From Polaribacter marinaquae (GTDB lineage Bacteria; Bacteroidota; Bacteroidia; Flavobacteriales; Flavobacteriaceae): a stretch of 64,000 nucleotides of DNA. Under the pieces are notes generated by a model. It worked only from the letters and a program-made list of their open reading frames with translations. It was not told the DNA's origin and did no database searches. Positions 32,787 through 42,527 of the stretch are shown here, piece after piece (position 1 is the stretch's first letter; every line of letters starts with the position of its first letter). The stretch is from the NCBI RefSeq assembly GCF_038019025.1, contig NZ_CP150496.1:1267501-1331500 (forward strand). The letters run 5' to 3'. The translations under genes were made by a program, and so were the position numbers.

Positions 32787-34154
32787 ATGGAAACAATTAC
32801 AACTATTAATCCGGCAACGGAAAAAAAAATAAAAACATACAAAAGAGATTCTAAAGAAGAAGCATTAAATAAAGTTGAAATAGCAAATAAAGCCTATTTA
32901 AATTGGAAAAACACTTCGTTCGAAGAACGCTCTAAATTAATGCATAAACTTGCAGATATTTTTGATAAAAAAAAGAACGAATATGCAAATTTAGCAACAG
33001 AAGAAATGGGAAAAATAATTTCTCAATCTAAAAAAGAAATTGAAAAATGTGCTTTAGTTTGTAGATATTATGCAGATAACATTGAAGAATTATTAGCAGA
33101 TAAAATTATAGAAACAGAAGCTAAAAAAAGCTACGTTACATATCAACCATTAGGTGTAACTTTGGCTGTAATGCCATGGAATTTTCCGTTTTACCAAGTA
33201 ATTAGATTTGCAGCACCTGCTTTAATGACTGGTAATACAGCTGTTTTAAAACACGCATCTAATGTACAAGGTTGCGCATATGCTTTAGAAGATGCGTTTA
33301 AAGAAGCTGGTTTTCCTAGTGGAACTTTTACCAATTTAAATGTAACCTCAAAATTAATTAAACCAATTATAGAAGATAAAAATATTGTTGCAGTAACGCT
33401 AACTGGTAGTGAACCTGCAGGAAGATCTGTTGCAAAAATTGCGGGAGAAAATTTAAAGAAAACCGTATTAGAATTGGGCGGTAGCGATGCTTACATTGTT
33501 TTAGATGATGCCGATTTAGAAAAAGCTACAGATTTAGCTACTTTTGGTAGATTACAAAACAACGGGCAAACTTGTATTGCTGCTAAACGTTTTATAGTTT
33601 TAGAAGGTATTTATGATGATTTTCTAAAATTATTTACTAAGAAAATGCAAAATGCAAAATTAGGCAATCCTACAGACGAAGATGCCTATTTCGGACCAAT
33701 GGCAAGAATTGATTTAAGAAATGAAATTCATGAACAAGTAGAAAAAACGATAAAACAAGGTGGGAAATTAGTTTTAGGAGGAAAAATTCCTGATCGTGTT
33801 GGTGCTTTTTATCCTGCTACAATTTTATCAGAATTAAAACCAGGAATGACTGCCTTTGATGAAGAACTTTTTGGACCCGTTGCTTCTGTTATTAAAGCTA
33901 AAGATGAAGACGAGGCTATAGCATTGGCAAACAACTCTACTTTTGGTTTAGGCTCTGGTGTCTTAACAGGAAATTCTGAAAGAGGTGAAAAAATTGCACT
34001 ACAATTAGAAGCCGGAAATAGTTTTGTTAATAAACTAGTAGCTTCTGACCCTAGAATGCCGTTTGGCGGAATTAAAAATAGTGGTTACGGAAGAGAACTT
34101 TCTAGTTATGGAATTAAAGAGTTTGTAAACACAAAATCTATTTGGATTGACTAA
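32787..34154 (+). CDS. NAD(P)-dependent succinate-semialdehyde dehydrogenase-like enzyme
   Basis: This 455-aa aldehyde dehydrogenase has the substrate-binding VMPWNFPFYQVIRFAAPAL, the cofactor loop TGSEPAGRSVA, the general-base region TVLELGGSDAYIV and the catalytic cysteine in NNGQTCIAAKRF. The sequence resembles the GabD-like group oxidising succinic semialdehyde to succinate, though other short-chain aldehydes are possible. It shares a transcript with GH3. Confidence 0.88.
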   Translation: METITTINPATEKKIKTYKRDSKEEALNKVEIANKAYLNWKNTSFEERSKLMHKLADIFDKKKNEYANLATEEMGKIISQSKKEIEKCALVCRYYADNIEELLADKIIETEAKKSYVTYQPLGVTLAVMPWNFPFYQVIRFAAPALMTGNTAVLKHASNVQGCAYALEDAFKEAGFPSGTFTNLNVTSKLIKPIIEDKNIVAVTLTGSEPAGRSVAKIAGENLKKTVLELGGSDAYIVLDDADLEKATDLATFGRLQNNGQTCIAAKRFIVLEGIYDDFLKLFTKKMQNAKLGNPTDEDAYFGPMARIDLRNEIHEQVEKTIKQGGKLVLGGKIPDRVGAFYPATILSELKPGMTAFDEELFGPVASVIKAKDEDEAIALANNSTFGLGSGVLTGNSERGEKIALQLEAGNSFVNKLVASDPRMPFGGIKNSGYGRELSSYGIKEFVNTKSIWID

Positions 34155-34194
34155 GAAAGATTAAAAACATAACTCACTTACTAAAATACTCAAC

Positions 34195-34227
34195 AAAAAA
34201 TCCAATTTTAAAAATTGGATTTTTTTA
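34195..34227 (+). terminator. Intrinsic terminator
   Basis: AAAAAATCCAATTTT pairs with AAAATTGGATTTTTTT, ending the GH3/aldehyde dehydrogenase transcript. Confidence 0.88.
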
Positions 34228-34333
34228 TGTTAAATCTAATAATTACCATTACAAAAACTTAAATTATTTTGTAAATTGCAAAGCTATTTTCATTAAAAAA
34301 TCGAACACGCAAAAAACTACTTATCAGTAATTT

Positions 34334-35596
34334 ATGTCATTTACTAGAACCTTAGAAAAGCTTAAAATTCTTGCTGACGCCGCCAAATACGACGTTTCAT
34401 GTTCTTCTAGTGGAAGCAAAAGAACAAATACAAATAAAGGTTTGGGCGATGCAACTGGTATGGGAATTTGCCATTCGTACACAGAAGATGGTAGATGCGT
34501 TTCTTTATTAAAAATACTTCTTACAAATCATTGTATTTTTGATTGCGCTTATTGCGTAACTCGTAAAAGTAACGATGTTAAACGTGCTGCTTTTAAAGTG
34601 CAAGAAGTAGTCGATTTAACTATCAATTTTTACCGAAGAAACTATATTGAAGGGCTATTTTTAAGTTCAGGAATTTTTAAAAGTGCAGATTACACAATGG
34701 AACGTTTGGTTGCCGTTGCAAAAAAATTACGCTTAGAAGAAAATTTTAATGGCTACATACATTTAAAATCGATTCCGGGTGCTTCTGATGAATTGATGAG
34801 AGAAGCTGGATTATACGCAGACCGATTAAGTGTTAATATAGAAATACCCACAAAATCTGGATTAAAGTTATTAGCACCTGATAAAAATTTTGATGATTTT
34901 ATAAAACCAATGAATAAGGTTAAGAATGAAATCATTCAATACAAAACCGAAAAGAAAATTATAAAAAGCACACCAAAATATGCGCCTGCTGGCCAAAGCA
35001 CTCAAATGATTGTTGGTGCGAGTGGCGAAAACGATTTTCAAATTTTAAAAACTGCAGAGCATTATTATAAAAACTACAATTTAAAAAGAGTTTATTATTC
35101 TGGTTATGTGCCAATAAGTTTAGATAACCGATTGCCAAAAATTGGTACAGAAGTACCCATGTTAAGAGAAAATCGATTGTATCAATCAGATTGGTTAACT
35201 CGTTTTTATGGCTTTCAAACAAATGAAATAGTAAATCTAAATCATCAAAACTTAGATTTAGATATCGATCCTAAATTAAGTTGGGCTTTAAGAAATTTAC
35301 ATGAATTTCCGGTTGATGTAAATACAGCAGACAAAAGAATGCTGGCTAGAATTCCGGGAGTTGGTATGAAATCTGTTTCTAAAATTTTAATGGCAAGAAA
35401 ATACAGAAGATTAAATTGGGATCATCTTAAAAAAATAGGAATCGCTTTTAACAGAGCACAATACTTTTTAGTTTGCGATAGCAATATTTTTGAAAGACGA
35501 GATTTAACAGCAGAAAAACTAAAGGCAAAGATCTTGAAGAATTCTAAGAGCAAATATGATAAAATGCTAAGTCCGCAATTAAATTTATTCTCTTAA
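34334..35596 (+). CDS. TIGR03916-type radical SAM putative DNA modification/repair protein
   Basis: This 420-aa protein carries the radical-SAM cluster motif CIFDCAYC (CxxxCxxC) at about residues 74-81, preceded by GICHSYTEDGRCVSLLKILL. Near the C-terminus is a helix-hairpin-helix DNA-binding segment (MLARIPGVGMKSVSKILMA). Family TIGR03916 is always paired with a TIGR03915 protein and linked to uracil-DNA glycosylase-like genes; the reaction is unproven. The partner starts on the base after its stop codon. Confidence 0.92.
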   Translation: MSFTRTLEKLKILADAAKYDVSCSSSGSKRTNTNKGLGDATGMGICHSYTEDGRCVSLLKILLTNHCIFDCAYCVTRKSNDVKRAAFKVQEVVDLTINFYRRNYIEGLFLSSGIFKSADYTMERLVAVAKKLRLEENFNGYIHLKSIPGASDELMREAGLYADRLSVNIEIPTKSGLKLLAPDKNFDDFIKPMNKVKNEIIQYKTEKKIIKSTPKYAPAGQSTQMIVGASGENDFQILKTAEHYYKNYNLKRVYYSGYVPISLDNRLPKIGTEVPMLRENRLYQSDWLTRFYGFQTNEIVNLNHQNLDLDIDPKLSWALRNLHEFPVDVNTADKRMLARIPGVGMKSVSKILMARKYRRLNWDHLKKIGIAFNRAQYFLVCDSNIFERRDLTAEKLKAKILKNSKSKYDKMLSPQLNLFS

Positions 35597-36367
35597 ATGC
35601 AAGAGAAAACACTAATTTACGATGGCTCTTTTGACGGATTTCTATGTTGTGTTTTTTACGTTTTTGAATATAAACTTAAAAATGCTAAAATTCAGAATGA
35701 ATTTGTTTTACAAAATGCCTTATTTTCTGAAAATGAAAAAATAAGTACAAATAAAGACAAAGCAGACAGAGTTTGGAAAGGTTTAAAAACCAAAGCATCT
35801 ACAATTAGCACTACAAAAATTTATTACGCATTTTTAAGCGAGCAGCCTGGTGTAGAAAATATTTTATTAGACTATATATCTTATATTTTTAAGAGTAATA
35901 AAAAAGTAGACACAGATTTTACTTACGATAGTGTTTTAAAAACATCAAAGATTGCTAAAAACGTTAGTAGAGAAAAACATAGAATGGAAGCTTTTGTTAG
36001 ATTTAAACTTACAAAAGACGCAATTTATTTTGCAAACATAGCCCCAGATTTTAACGTTTTACCTTTAATTTCTAAGCACTTTAAAAGCAGGTATGCAGAC
36101 CAAAAGTGGGTTATTTATGATATTAAAAGAAATTACGGATTATATTATGATTTAGAAGTAGTTACAATAATGCAAATGGAGTTTCCTAAAGATTTCAATT
36201 TTTCTAAAACTGATAAAAACTTTTTTTCTGAAGAAGAGCTTGAGTTTCAAACGCTCTGGCAAAACTATTTTAAAAGTACAAATATAACAGAGAGAAAAAA
36301 CATGAAACTTCATATTCAGCATGTTCCAAAAAGATACTGGAAATATTTAAGCGAAAAACAACCTTAA
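35597..36367 (+). CDS. TIGR03915-family putative DNA repair protein
   Basis: This 256-aa protein starts LIYDGSFDGFLCCVFYVFEY and has KNVSREKHRMEAFVRFKL and ending blocks HVPKRYWKYLSE, as expected for TIGR03915. Many homologues have a fused uracil-DNA glycosylase domain at the C-terminus; this copy lacks it and is the short form. It is convergent with the metallopeptidase gene, with their ends adjacent (36367/36368). Confidence 0.9.
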   Translation: MQEKTLIYDGSFDGFLCCVFYVFEYKLKNAKIQNEFVLQNALFSENEKISTNKDKADRVWKGLKTKASTISTTKIYYAFLSEQPGVENILLDYISYIFKSNKKVDTDFTYDSVLKTSKIAKNVSREKHRMEAFVRFKLTKDAIYFANIAPDFNVLPLISKHFKSRYADQKWVIYDIKRNYGLYYDLEVVTIMQMEFPKDFNFSKTDKNFFSEEELEFQTLWQNYFKSTNITERKNMKLHIQHVPKRYWKYLSEKQP

Positions 36368-36928
36368 CTAAACTGTAGTTAAGTTATTTCTTTCTTCAAC
36401 TAACACCATTATTTCTTCCGGAGATAAATAATATCTCTTAATTCTTTTTTTATAAACTTCAGAAATATCAGCATTATTTAAAATAAAATCCTTTGTTTTT
36501 AAAATATACGATTCCATTTTGTGTTTTACAGCAAAACTATCAGCAGCTCTTTCTGCTTCAACAATATGATTATCAGAAAAAAGGTATTTAACTCCAAACC
36601 AAATTAGGTTTAACTTGCTTCTATCTTGGTAATCCATAATATGACCTAATTCATGACCAATCCAACCAATAAATACATCCGTAGGTATATCTCTGGTAGA
36701 AAATTCTTTATCAGAAATTTTAAATTTCTCGCTAATTAAAATTAAAAATTTACGATCTTTTTTAGATTTAAAAAAACTATCAAAAGTTGGTCTCGCTTGC
36801 ATAGTAGATTTTTTAATATTCTTTTTAAACTTAAATTCAATATGAATATTTTTTAACTGCGGATAATATTTTAAAGCGGTTTCTACTTCTGCTTTTATAG
36901 AATTTGGTATGATATGATATGAAGACAT
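36368..36928 (-). CDS. Small zinc metallopeptidase (HExxH)
   Basis: This 186-aa soluble protein contains GWIGHELGHIMDY, the HExxH zinc site, and the downstream VEAERAADSFAVKHKM, which would supply the third ligand. There is no signal peptide or membrane helix, so it is probably cytoplasmic. The short length distinguishes it from membrane M48 peptidases. The substrate is unknown. Confidence 0.75.
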   Translation of the reverse strand: MSSYHIIPNSIKAEVETALKYYPQLKNIHIEFKFKKNIKKSTMQARPTFDSFFKSKKDRKFLILISEKFKISDKEFSTRDIPTDVFIGWIGHELGHIMDYQDRSKLNLIWFGVKYLFSDNHIVEAERAADSFAVKHKMESYILKTKDFILNNADISEVYKKRIKRYYLSPEEIMVLVEERNNLTTV

Positions 36929-37002
36929 AAATATTGTGATTTTTTTAAAACTTTAATACATAAATATACCGCTATCTAGAAGTTCTTTTGTGCTTTTATG
37001 CT

Positions 37003-37010
37003 TAAATTTG
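37003..37010 (+). promoter_or_regulatory. Promoter -7 element
   Basis: TAAATTTG matches the TAnnTTTG consensus and lies 29 bases before the ccsBA start. Confidence 0.6.
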
Positions 37011-37038
37011 TAACTCTTTTAAAAAGCATTTCAAAAGG

Positions 37039-40000
37039 ATGAAAAAATTATTAAATTTCCTATATTCTACTCGCTTAATGGCGATATTATTTTTCTTATT
37101 TGCAACTGCAATGGCAATAGCCACTTTTATAGAAAATGATTACGGCACACAAACTTCTAAAGCTTTAATTTACAATGCTTGGTGGTTTGAAGCTATCATG
37201 TTTTTCTTTGTAATTAATTTCTTTGGTAATATTTTTAGATATAAACTTTACAAAAAAGAAAAATGGCCCGTTTTAATGTTTCATGCAGCTTTTTTATTAA
37301 TATTAGTAGGTGCTGGTATTACACGTTACCACGGTTACGAAGGTATAATGCTAATTAAAGAAGGCGAAACAACAGATAAATTTTTATCGGAAACAACATA
37401 TTTAAATGCAATTGTAGACGATGGTAATTCGCAAAAACCAGAAATAAATGCACCTATTATGCTTTCTGCTTGGGGTTCTAATTCTTGGTCTTATGCAGAT
37501 AATTTTAAAACTGATAAAAATGACATCGATTTTAAATTTGAATTGGTAGACTACATTCCGTGGGCAGAAAAAAAATTAATTGAAGATGAAAATGGTGTAG
37601 AACATTTATTCTTTGTAGAATCTTCTGAAGGTACACGTCATGAACATTGGATAAAAAAAGGAACATTACAAAACATTCACGGTGTTTTAGTAGGTTTTGA
37701 AGCCGATAACAATAACGCGTCTATTAACTTTACAAATAAAGATGGTGCATTAAAAATGATTTCTAAAGACGATGGAGATTGGTTTAGAATGGCAGATCAA
37801 AAGAAAGGAAAAGTAGTTAAAGATTCTCTTCAAAATTTTCAATACCTAACTTTACACAACATTGGTAAATTACAATTTGTAATACCAAAACCTGCAGAAA
37901 AAGGGATAATGAAAACAGTTAGCGGACCAAAAAGTGATAGTGTTTTAGATGTTATTACTTTAGATGTAACGGCTAATAATGAGACCAAAAGAGTAGAACT
38001 AAAAGGCGGTAAATTTAATTCTGATGGTTCTAAAGAAGTTTCTGTTGGTGGCTTAAATTTTAGAGTTTTGTATGGTGCAAAAATTCTTACAACACCATTT
38101 AGTATTAAGCTAAACGATTTTCAATTAGATAAATATCCGGGTTCAGAAAGTGCTGCTGCATACGCTAGTGAAGTTACTGTGATAGACCCTAAAGAAACTT
38201 TCGATTATAGAATTTTTATGAATCATATATTAGACCATAGAGGTTATAAATTTTTTCAAGCTAGTTACGATTTATCAGGAGAAAAAGAAGAAACACATTT
38301 ATCTGTAAATCATGATTTCTTGGGAACTTTTGTAACTTATTTAGGTTACTCGCTCTTATATATTGGTATGATATGTATTCTTTTTGCAAAAAATACTCGT
38401 TTTGATGATCTTAAAAAAAGATTAACAAAAATTAAAAAGAAGAAGCTAACAATGTCTGTTGTATTTGCAATATTCTTATCTAGTTTTACTTTTGCACAAC
38501 ATCAAAATCAGCATCAACCAAATAAAATTACCAATCAGCAAATAGATTCTATTTTAAAAGCTAACATGGTAGATGTAGCGCATGCAGAAAGCTTTAATAA
38601 ATTGGTTATTCAGGATAATGGTAGAATGAAACCAGCGCATACTTTTGCTTCTGAATTGGTAAGAAAAGTGAGCAAATCTGAGAAATTTAAAGGTATGGAA
38701 CCTAGTCAGGTTTTATTATCTATTATAGAAAATCCTAGATTTTGGTTTGAAGTTCCTGTAATTTATTTAGAAAAAGGAAATACTCAAATTAGAGAACTTA
38801 TAGGTGTTGCAGAAACTACAGAATATGCTGCATTAACAGATTTTATAACCCCTGTTGGTATTTATAAAATAGAAAAGAAAGTTGCAGAAGCACAAAAAAA
38901 GAAAATTAAAAATAAATTTGAAAAAGATTTAATTAAAATTGACAGAAGAATTGGTTTACTATATTCTGCTATTGGCGGTGGAATTCTTAAAATTTATCCA
39001 ATACCTGGTGATGAAAACAACAAATGGGTTTCACAACCAGAAACTTCTGAAGCTAATTTTAAGGGAACAGATTCTGTTTTTGTAAGACAATCTTTACCTG
39101 TTTATATTAACTTTTTACAAAAAGGTAAGAAAACCGGTGATTATTCAGATGCTGATAAAATTTTAGACGGAATTAAAAAATTTCAACAAAAATTTGGATC
39201 AGAAGTAATACCTACTGATAAAAAAATAGAATTAGAAATCTCATATAATAAAATTCAACCATTTCAATTACTATCAAAGTACTATGGTTACTTAAGTTTT
39301 TTATTATTAATTTTTGTTTTATGGCAAATCTTTATTTCTAAAAAATGGATAAACAATACAGTTAAAATATTATCTTTTGGTGCTGTTGGTTTATTTCTAT
39401 TTCATACGTTAAGTTTAATTGCTAGATGGTACATAAGTGGTTATGCACCTTGGAGTAATGCATACGAATCTATTATTTTTGTTGCCTGGGCAACAATGCT
39501 ATTTGGGCTTTTCTTTGGACGAAAATCTGCACTTACAATTACTGCAACTACATTTTTAGTAGCGATTACCTTAGGTTTTGCTCATCAAAATTGGTTAGAT
39601 CCAGAAATTGCTAATTTACAACCAGTTTTAAATTCTTGGTGGTTATTGGTACACACTTCTATTATTGTAGCTAGTTACGGCCCGTTATCTTTAGGTATGA
39701 TTTTAGGAATCTTTGCACTCTTATTAATGATTTTTACGAATGATAAGAATAAAAAGAGAATGGATTTAAACATTAAAGAAATTACCATAATTAACGAGAT
39801 GTCTATAACTGTTGGTTTGGTAATGTTAACTATTGGTAACTTTTTAGGTGGAATGTGGGCTAACGAAAGTTGGGGGCGTTATTGGGGTTGGGATCCTAAA
39901 GAAACTTGGGCTTTAATTTCTATAATGATTTATGCATTTGTATTACACATGCGATTGATACCTGGTTTACGAAGCAAGTACACGTTTAACTTGTGGTCTA

Positions 40001-40182
40001 TTATTGCATACGCTTCTATAATGATGACTTATTTTGGAGTTAATTTTTACTTGGCTGGTTTACATTCTTATGCTAGCGGAGACAGAGTAATTACACCAAC
40101 ATCTGTTTATTATTCTGTTGGTTTTGTATTAATAATAGGTGTTTTCGCATTTTTGAAACACAAAAAATATTATAAAAAATAA
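37039..40182 (+). CDS. ccsBA: Fused CcsB/ResB-CcsA cytochrome c biogenesis protein
   Basis: This 1047-aa fusion combines a ResB-like N-terminal half (membrane helices around residues 12-30, 45-60 and 78-95, then a large periplasmic part) and a CcsA-like C-terminal half. A helix around 470-487 (LTMSVVFAIFLSSFTFAQ) precedes a second periplasmic part. The heme-handling WWD motif is WGRYWGWDPKETWALI at about residue 950. It exports heme and attaches it to apocytochrome c (system II). The length is normal for Bacteroidota fusions. Confidence 0.93.
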   Translation: MKKLLNFLYSTRLMAILFFLFATAMAIATFIENDYGTQTSKALIYNAWWFEAIMFFFVINFFGNIFRYKLYKKEKWPVLMFHAAFLLILVGAGITRYHGYEGIMLIKEGETTDKFLSETTYLNAIVDDGNSQKPEINAPIMLSAWGSNSWSYADNFKTDKNDIDFKFELVDYIPWAEKKLIEDENGVEHLFFVESSEGTRHEHWIKKGTLQNIHGVLVGFEADNNNASINFTNKDGALKMISKDDGDWFRMADQKKGKVVKDSLQNFQYLTLHNIGKLQFVIPKPAEKGIMKTVSGPKSDSVLDVITLDVTANNETKRVELKGGKFNSDGSKEVSVGGLNFRVLYGAKILTTPFSIKLNDFQLDKYPGSESAAAYASEVTVIDPKETFDYRIFMNHILDHRGYKFFQASYDLSGEKEETHLSVNHDFLGTFVTYLGYSLLYIGMICILFAKNTRFDDLKKRLTKIKKKKLTMSVVFAIFLSSFTFAQHQNQHQPNKITNQQIDSILKANMVDVAHAESFNKLVIQDNGRMKPAHTFASELVRKVSKSEKFKGMEPSQVLLSIIENPRFWFEVPVIYLEKGNTQIRELIGVAETTEYAALTDFITPVGIYKIEKKVAEAQKKKIKNKFEKDLIKIDRRIGLLYSAIGGGILKIYPIPGDENNKWVSQPETSEANFKGTDSVFVRQSLPVYINFLQKGKKTGDYSDADKILDGIKKFQQKFGSEVIPTDKKIELEISYNKIQPFQLLSKYYGYLSFLLLIFVLWQIFISKKWINNTVKILSFGAVGLFLFHTLSLIARWYISGYAPWSNAYESIIFVAWATMLFGLFFGRKSALTITATTFLVAITLGFAHQNWLDPEIANLQPVLNSWWLLVHTSIIVASYGPLSLGMILGIFALLLMIFTNDKNKKRMDLNIKEITIINEMSITVGLVMLTIGNFLGGMWANESWGRYWGWDPKETWALISIMIYAFVLHMRLIPGLRSKYTFNLWSIIAYASIMMTYFGVNFYLAGLHSYASGDRVITPTSVYYSVGFVLIIGVFAFLKHKKYYKK

Positions 40183-40221
40183 TTTTAAAAGGAAGTAACT
40201 TTATATTTTAAGAAGAAAATG

Positions 40222-40229
40222 TATTTTTG
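40222..40229 (+). promoter_or_regulatory. Promoter -7 element
   Basis: TATTTTTG matches TAnnTTTG and lies 61 bases before the gene at 40291. Confidence 0.55.
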
Positions 40230-40290
40230 CTCACGAAAAAATCAATCATAAATATTCTAGTTTACTAGAAATCACAAAAGAAATACTTAT

Positions 40291-40806
40291 ATGTTTCATA
40301 AAAATATTAAATTAATTTTAGCCGGTTTAATTTCTGTTTGGGCTGTTTACCATTTTGCACAAGGAAATATCATGAACGGAATTTCAATCTTACTATTAGC
40401 AGGAATTTTTGTTTTGTTTTATTTTAAAAACGAGTTTATTTTACTTGCTTTTTTACAATTACGTAAGCAGAATTTCGAAGGAACAAAAAAATGGTTAGAT
40501 TATATCAAAAATCCAGAGGCTGCTTTAATTGTAAAACAACAAGGTTATTATAATTATTTACATGGTATTATGTTAAGCCAAAAGAATATTACACAATCAG
40601 AAAAATATTTACGTAAAGCTGTAAAACTTGGCTTGTCTATGGATCATGATTTGGCGATGGCTAAGTTACAATTAGCAGGAATTGCAATGACTAAAAGACG
40701 TAAAAGAGAAGCTACTAATTTAATGGCAGAAGCTAAAAAATTAGATAAACATGGTATGTTAAAAGAACAAATGCAAATGATGAAACAACAGATGAAAAAA
40801 ATCTAA
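40291..40806 (+). CDS. Membrane protein with TPR-like region
   Basis: This 171-aa protein has two N-terminal hydrophobic helices (about residues 7-22 and 29-45, GISILLLAGIFVLFYF). After it comes a helical region with a TPR-like pair (YLHGIMLSQKNITQSEKYLR and LAMAKLQLAGIAMTKRRKRE) and a Met/Gln/Lys-rich end. It looks like an inner-membrane protein with a cytoplasmic protein-interaction domain, conserved in flavobacteria. No specific partner is known. Confidence 0.75.
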   Translation: MFHKNIKLILAGLISVWAVYHFAQGNIMNGISILLLAGIFVLFYFKNEFILLAFLQLRKQNFEGTKKWLDYIKNPEAALIVKQQGYYNYLHGIMLSQKNITQSEKYLRKAVKLGLSMDHDLAMAKLQLAGIAMTKRRKREATNLMAEAKKLDKHGMLKEQMQMMKQQMKKI

Positions 40807-40830
40807 CGTTTAATTTGCTTTATATTGCAT

Positions 40831-40869
40831 AAAAAAATCCGATGAAATAATTTTCATCGGATTTTTTTT
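40831..40869. terminator. Bidirectional intrinsic terminator
   Basis: ATCCGATGAAA pairs with TTTCATCGGAT, flanked by A and T runs, between convergent genes ending at 40806 and 40888. Confidence 0.9.
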
Positions 40870-40887
40870 ATAACTAAAACTCTAAGA

Positions 40888-42522
40888 TTATTTTATTCTT
40901 GTTAGAGTTAAATCTTCATTATACTTTACAATAAACAAACCTTTATTTTCTACTATTTTAAAAAGCTTATCTGTATAATCAAACTTACTTTCTACTCTGT
41001 AAGAATAACCATCATCAAAAGTAGATTTTAAACTTTTTCCTGAGGCCAAACGCACAAGAATATCATAAGTAACATCAAAACCTTTTGTAGCATATGCAGA
41101 AGGTAAAACTCCGTTTTTAGCTAAATAATTTTTATTAAAAGCCATAGCGCTGTAAGAATCTTCTCTAACATACTCATCGCTAACATACGTAAAACCTAAT
41201 TTAGCTAATTTAGAATTGTCTATTTTATCAAATGCGCTAACCTTATCAAAAGTAAATAATGATGCAGTTGTTTCTTCTGGCAAACTAATTAAACTATTGA
41301 TAACACTTGCAATAATAATTTTATCGCTTGTTGTTAATACAACAATATTTTTCATGTTTGGTTTTAAAACATCTGTAAATTTTTGCTTTTTTATATAACC
41401 ATCTTTTGGTGTGATTAAGCTAACACTGTTTATAGAATCGTGTGATTTTAAAACTTCTCTAATTTTATTAGAATCAAAGTTAGAAGTTGATTTTCCATCT
41501 CCAACAATAATTATGTTTCCGTCATGAAAGCTTTCTTCGATATAACTTAACAACTTATCTCTAAATAATTTTTTATTTGGAGAAGTTTTGATAATTCTAC
41601 TAGAAGAAAATTTGGATTGCTTTTTAGAATATACCGGAAAAACAATAGGTGCATTTACATTATCTGCTACATATTCTACCTCTTCAGAATATAAAGGACC
41701 AATAATTACATCTTTCTTCTTAAGATTATTTTCTGCAACAATTGTTTTAATTTTTGTACTATTTCTACCAGTATCAAAAACTTCTACGTTTAATTCTACA
41801 CCTTGTTTTCTTAACGAATCTATTGCTATTTCTGCACCTAAATATAAATCTGTAACAATATTTGCCAACCTACTGTTTCCAAAGATTTCATCGCTAGTTT
41901 TTGCTTCTAACTCTTGCGCTCTAAAAGGTAATAGAATTGCAGCATTTATAGAAACACCATCTTTAATTTCATCTACATAAACCAGTTCTTCTTCAAAAAC
42001 ATCTTCTACAGGCATAATTTTTATAAGTTGCCCAAGATTTAAACCGTCTTTTAATTCTGGGTTTAATTTGATTAACTCTTCTCTAGAAACACTGTAAAAC
42101 CTCGTTAAGCTAAAAAAAGTATCTCCTTTTTTAACTTCGTGAATTTTGAATTCTTTTTCTAACTCAGAAATTAACAAACTTCTTTGTTTTTCTTTTTCTG
42201 ATATTAAATCAACGTCTAAGTTTTCTGTTTCCTTTACTTTAGAATTGTCTTCTGTTGCATTTTCGTTCTTTTCTTTTGAAATAGAATTACTTACCGAATT
42301 CATATTCTTATTAGGAATAATGATTACAGTATTTGCATCCGGATTTTTATCTACATCAGGATTAAGACGCAATAAATCTTTGGTTTTCATATCTAATTTC
42401 TTAGCAATCTCACCAATAGATTCTCCTTCTTTTACTTTATATTGAATGTATTTTTTTTGCTGACCGCATGATACGGTAAACGTTAGAATACACAGAAAAA
42501 CAAAAAATTTAAGATGTTTCAT
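40888..42522 (-). CDS. LysM lipoprotein with periplasmic-binding (PBP1-type) domain
   Basis: I use the ATG at 42522 (MKHLKFFVFLC), which gives a clean lipoprotein signal ending in VSC; an upstream start at 42537 would overlap guaA. Two LysM motifs follow (YKVEGESIGEIAKK-like near residues 28-70 and KVKKGDTFFSLTRFYSV-like near 125-170), then a type-1 periplasmic-binding fold (AILLPFRAQELE, VIIGPLYSEE). It would anchor in a membrane and bind peptidoglycan while the C-terminal domain binds an unknown ligand. It follows guaA within five bases, a common flavobacterial pair. Confidence 0.85.
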   Translation of the reverse strand: MKHLKFFVFLCILTFTVSCGQQKKYIQYKVKEGESIGEIAKKLDMKTKDLLRLNPDVDKNPDANTVIIIPNKNMNSVSNSISKEKNENATEDNSKVKETENLDVDLISEKEKQRSLLISELEKEFKIHEVKKGDTFFSLTRFYSVSREELIKLNPELKDGLNLGQLIKIMPVEDVFEEELVYVDEIKDGVSINAAILLPFRAQELEAKTSDEIFGNSRLANIVTDLYLGAEIAIDSLRKQGVELNVEVFDTGRNSTKIKTIVAENNLKKKDVIIGPLYSEEVEYVADNVNAPIVFPVYSKKQSKFSSSRIIKTSPNKKLFRDKLLSYIEESFHDGNIIIVGDGKSTSNFDSNKIREVLKSHDSINSVSLITPKDGYIKKQKFTDVLKPNMKNIVVLTTSDKIIIASVINSLISLPEETTASLFTFDKVSAFDKIDNSKLAKLGFTYVSDEYVREDSYSAMAFNKNYLAKNGVLPSAYATKGFDVTYDILVRLASGKSLKSTFDDGYSYRVESKFDYTDKLFKIVENKGLFIVKYNEDLTLTRIK

Positions 42523-42527
42523 ATATT

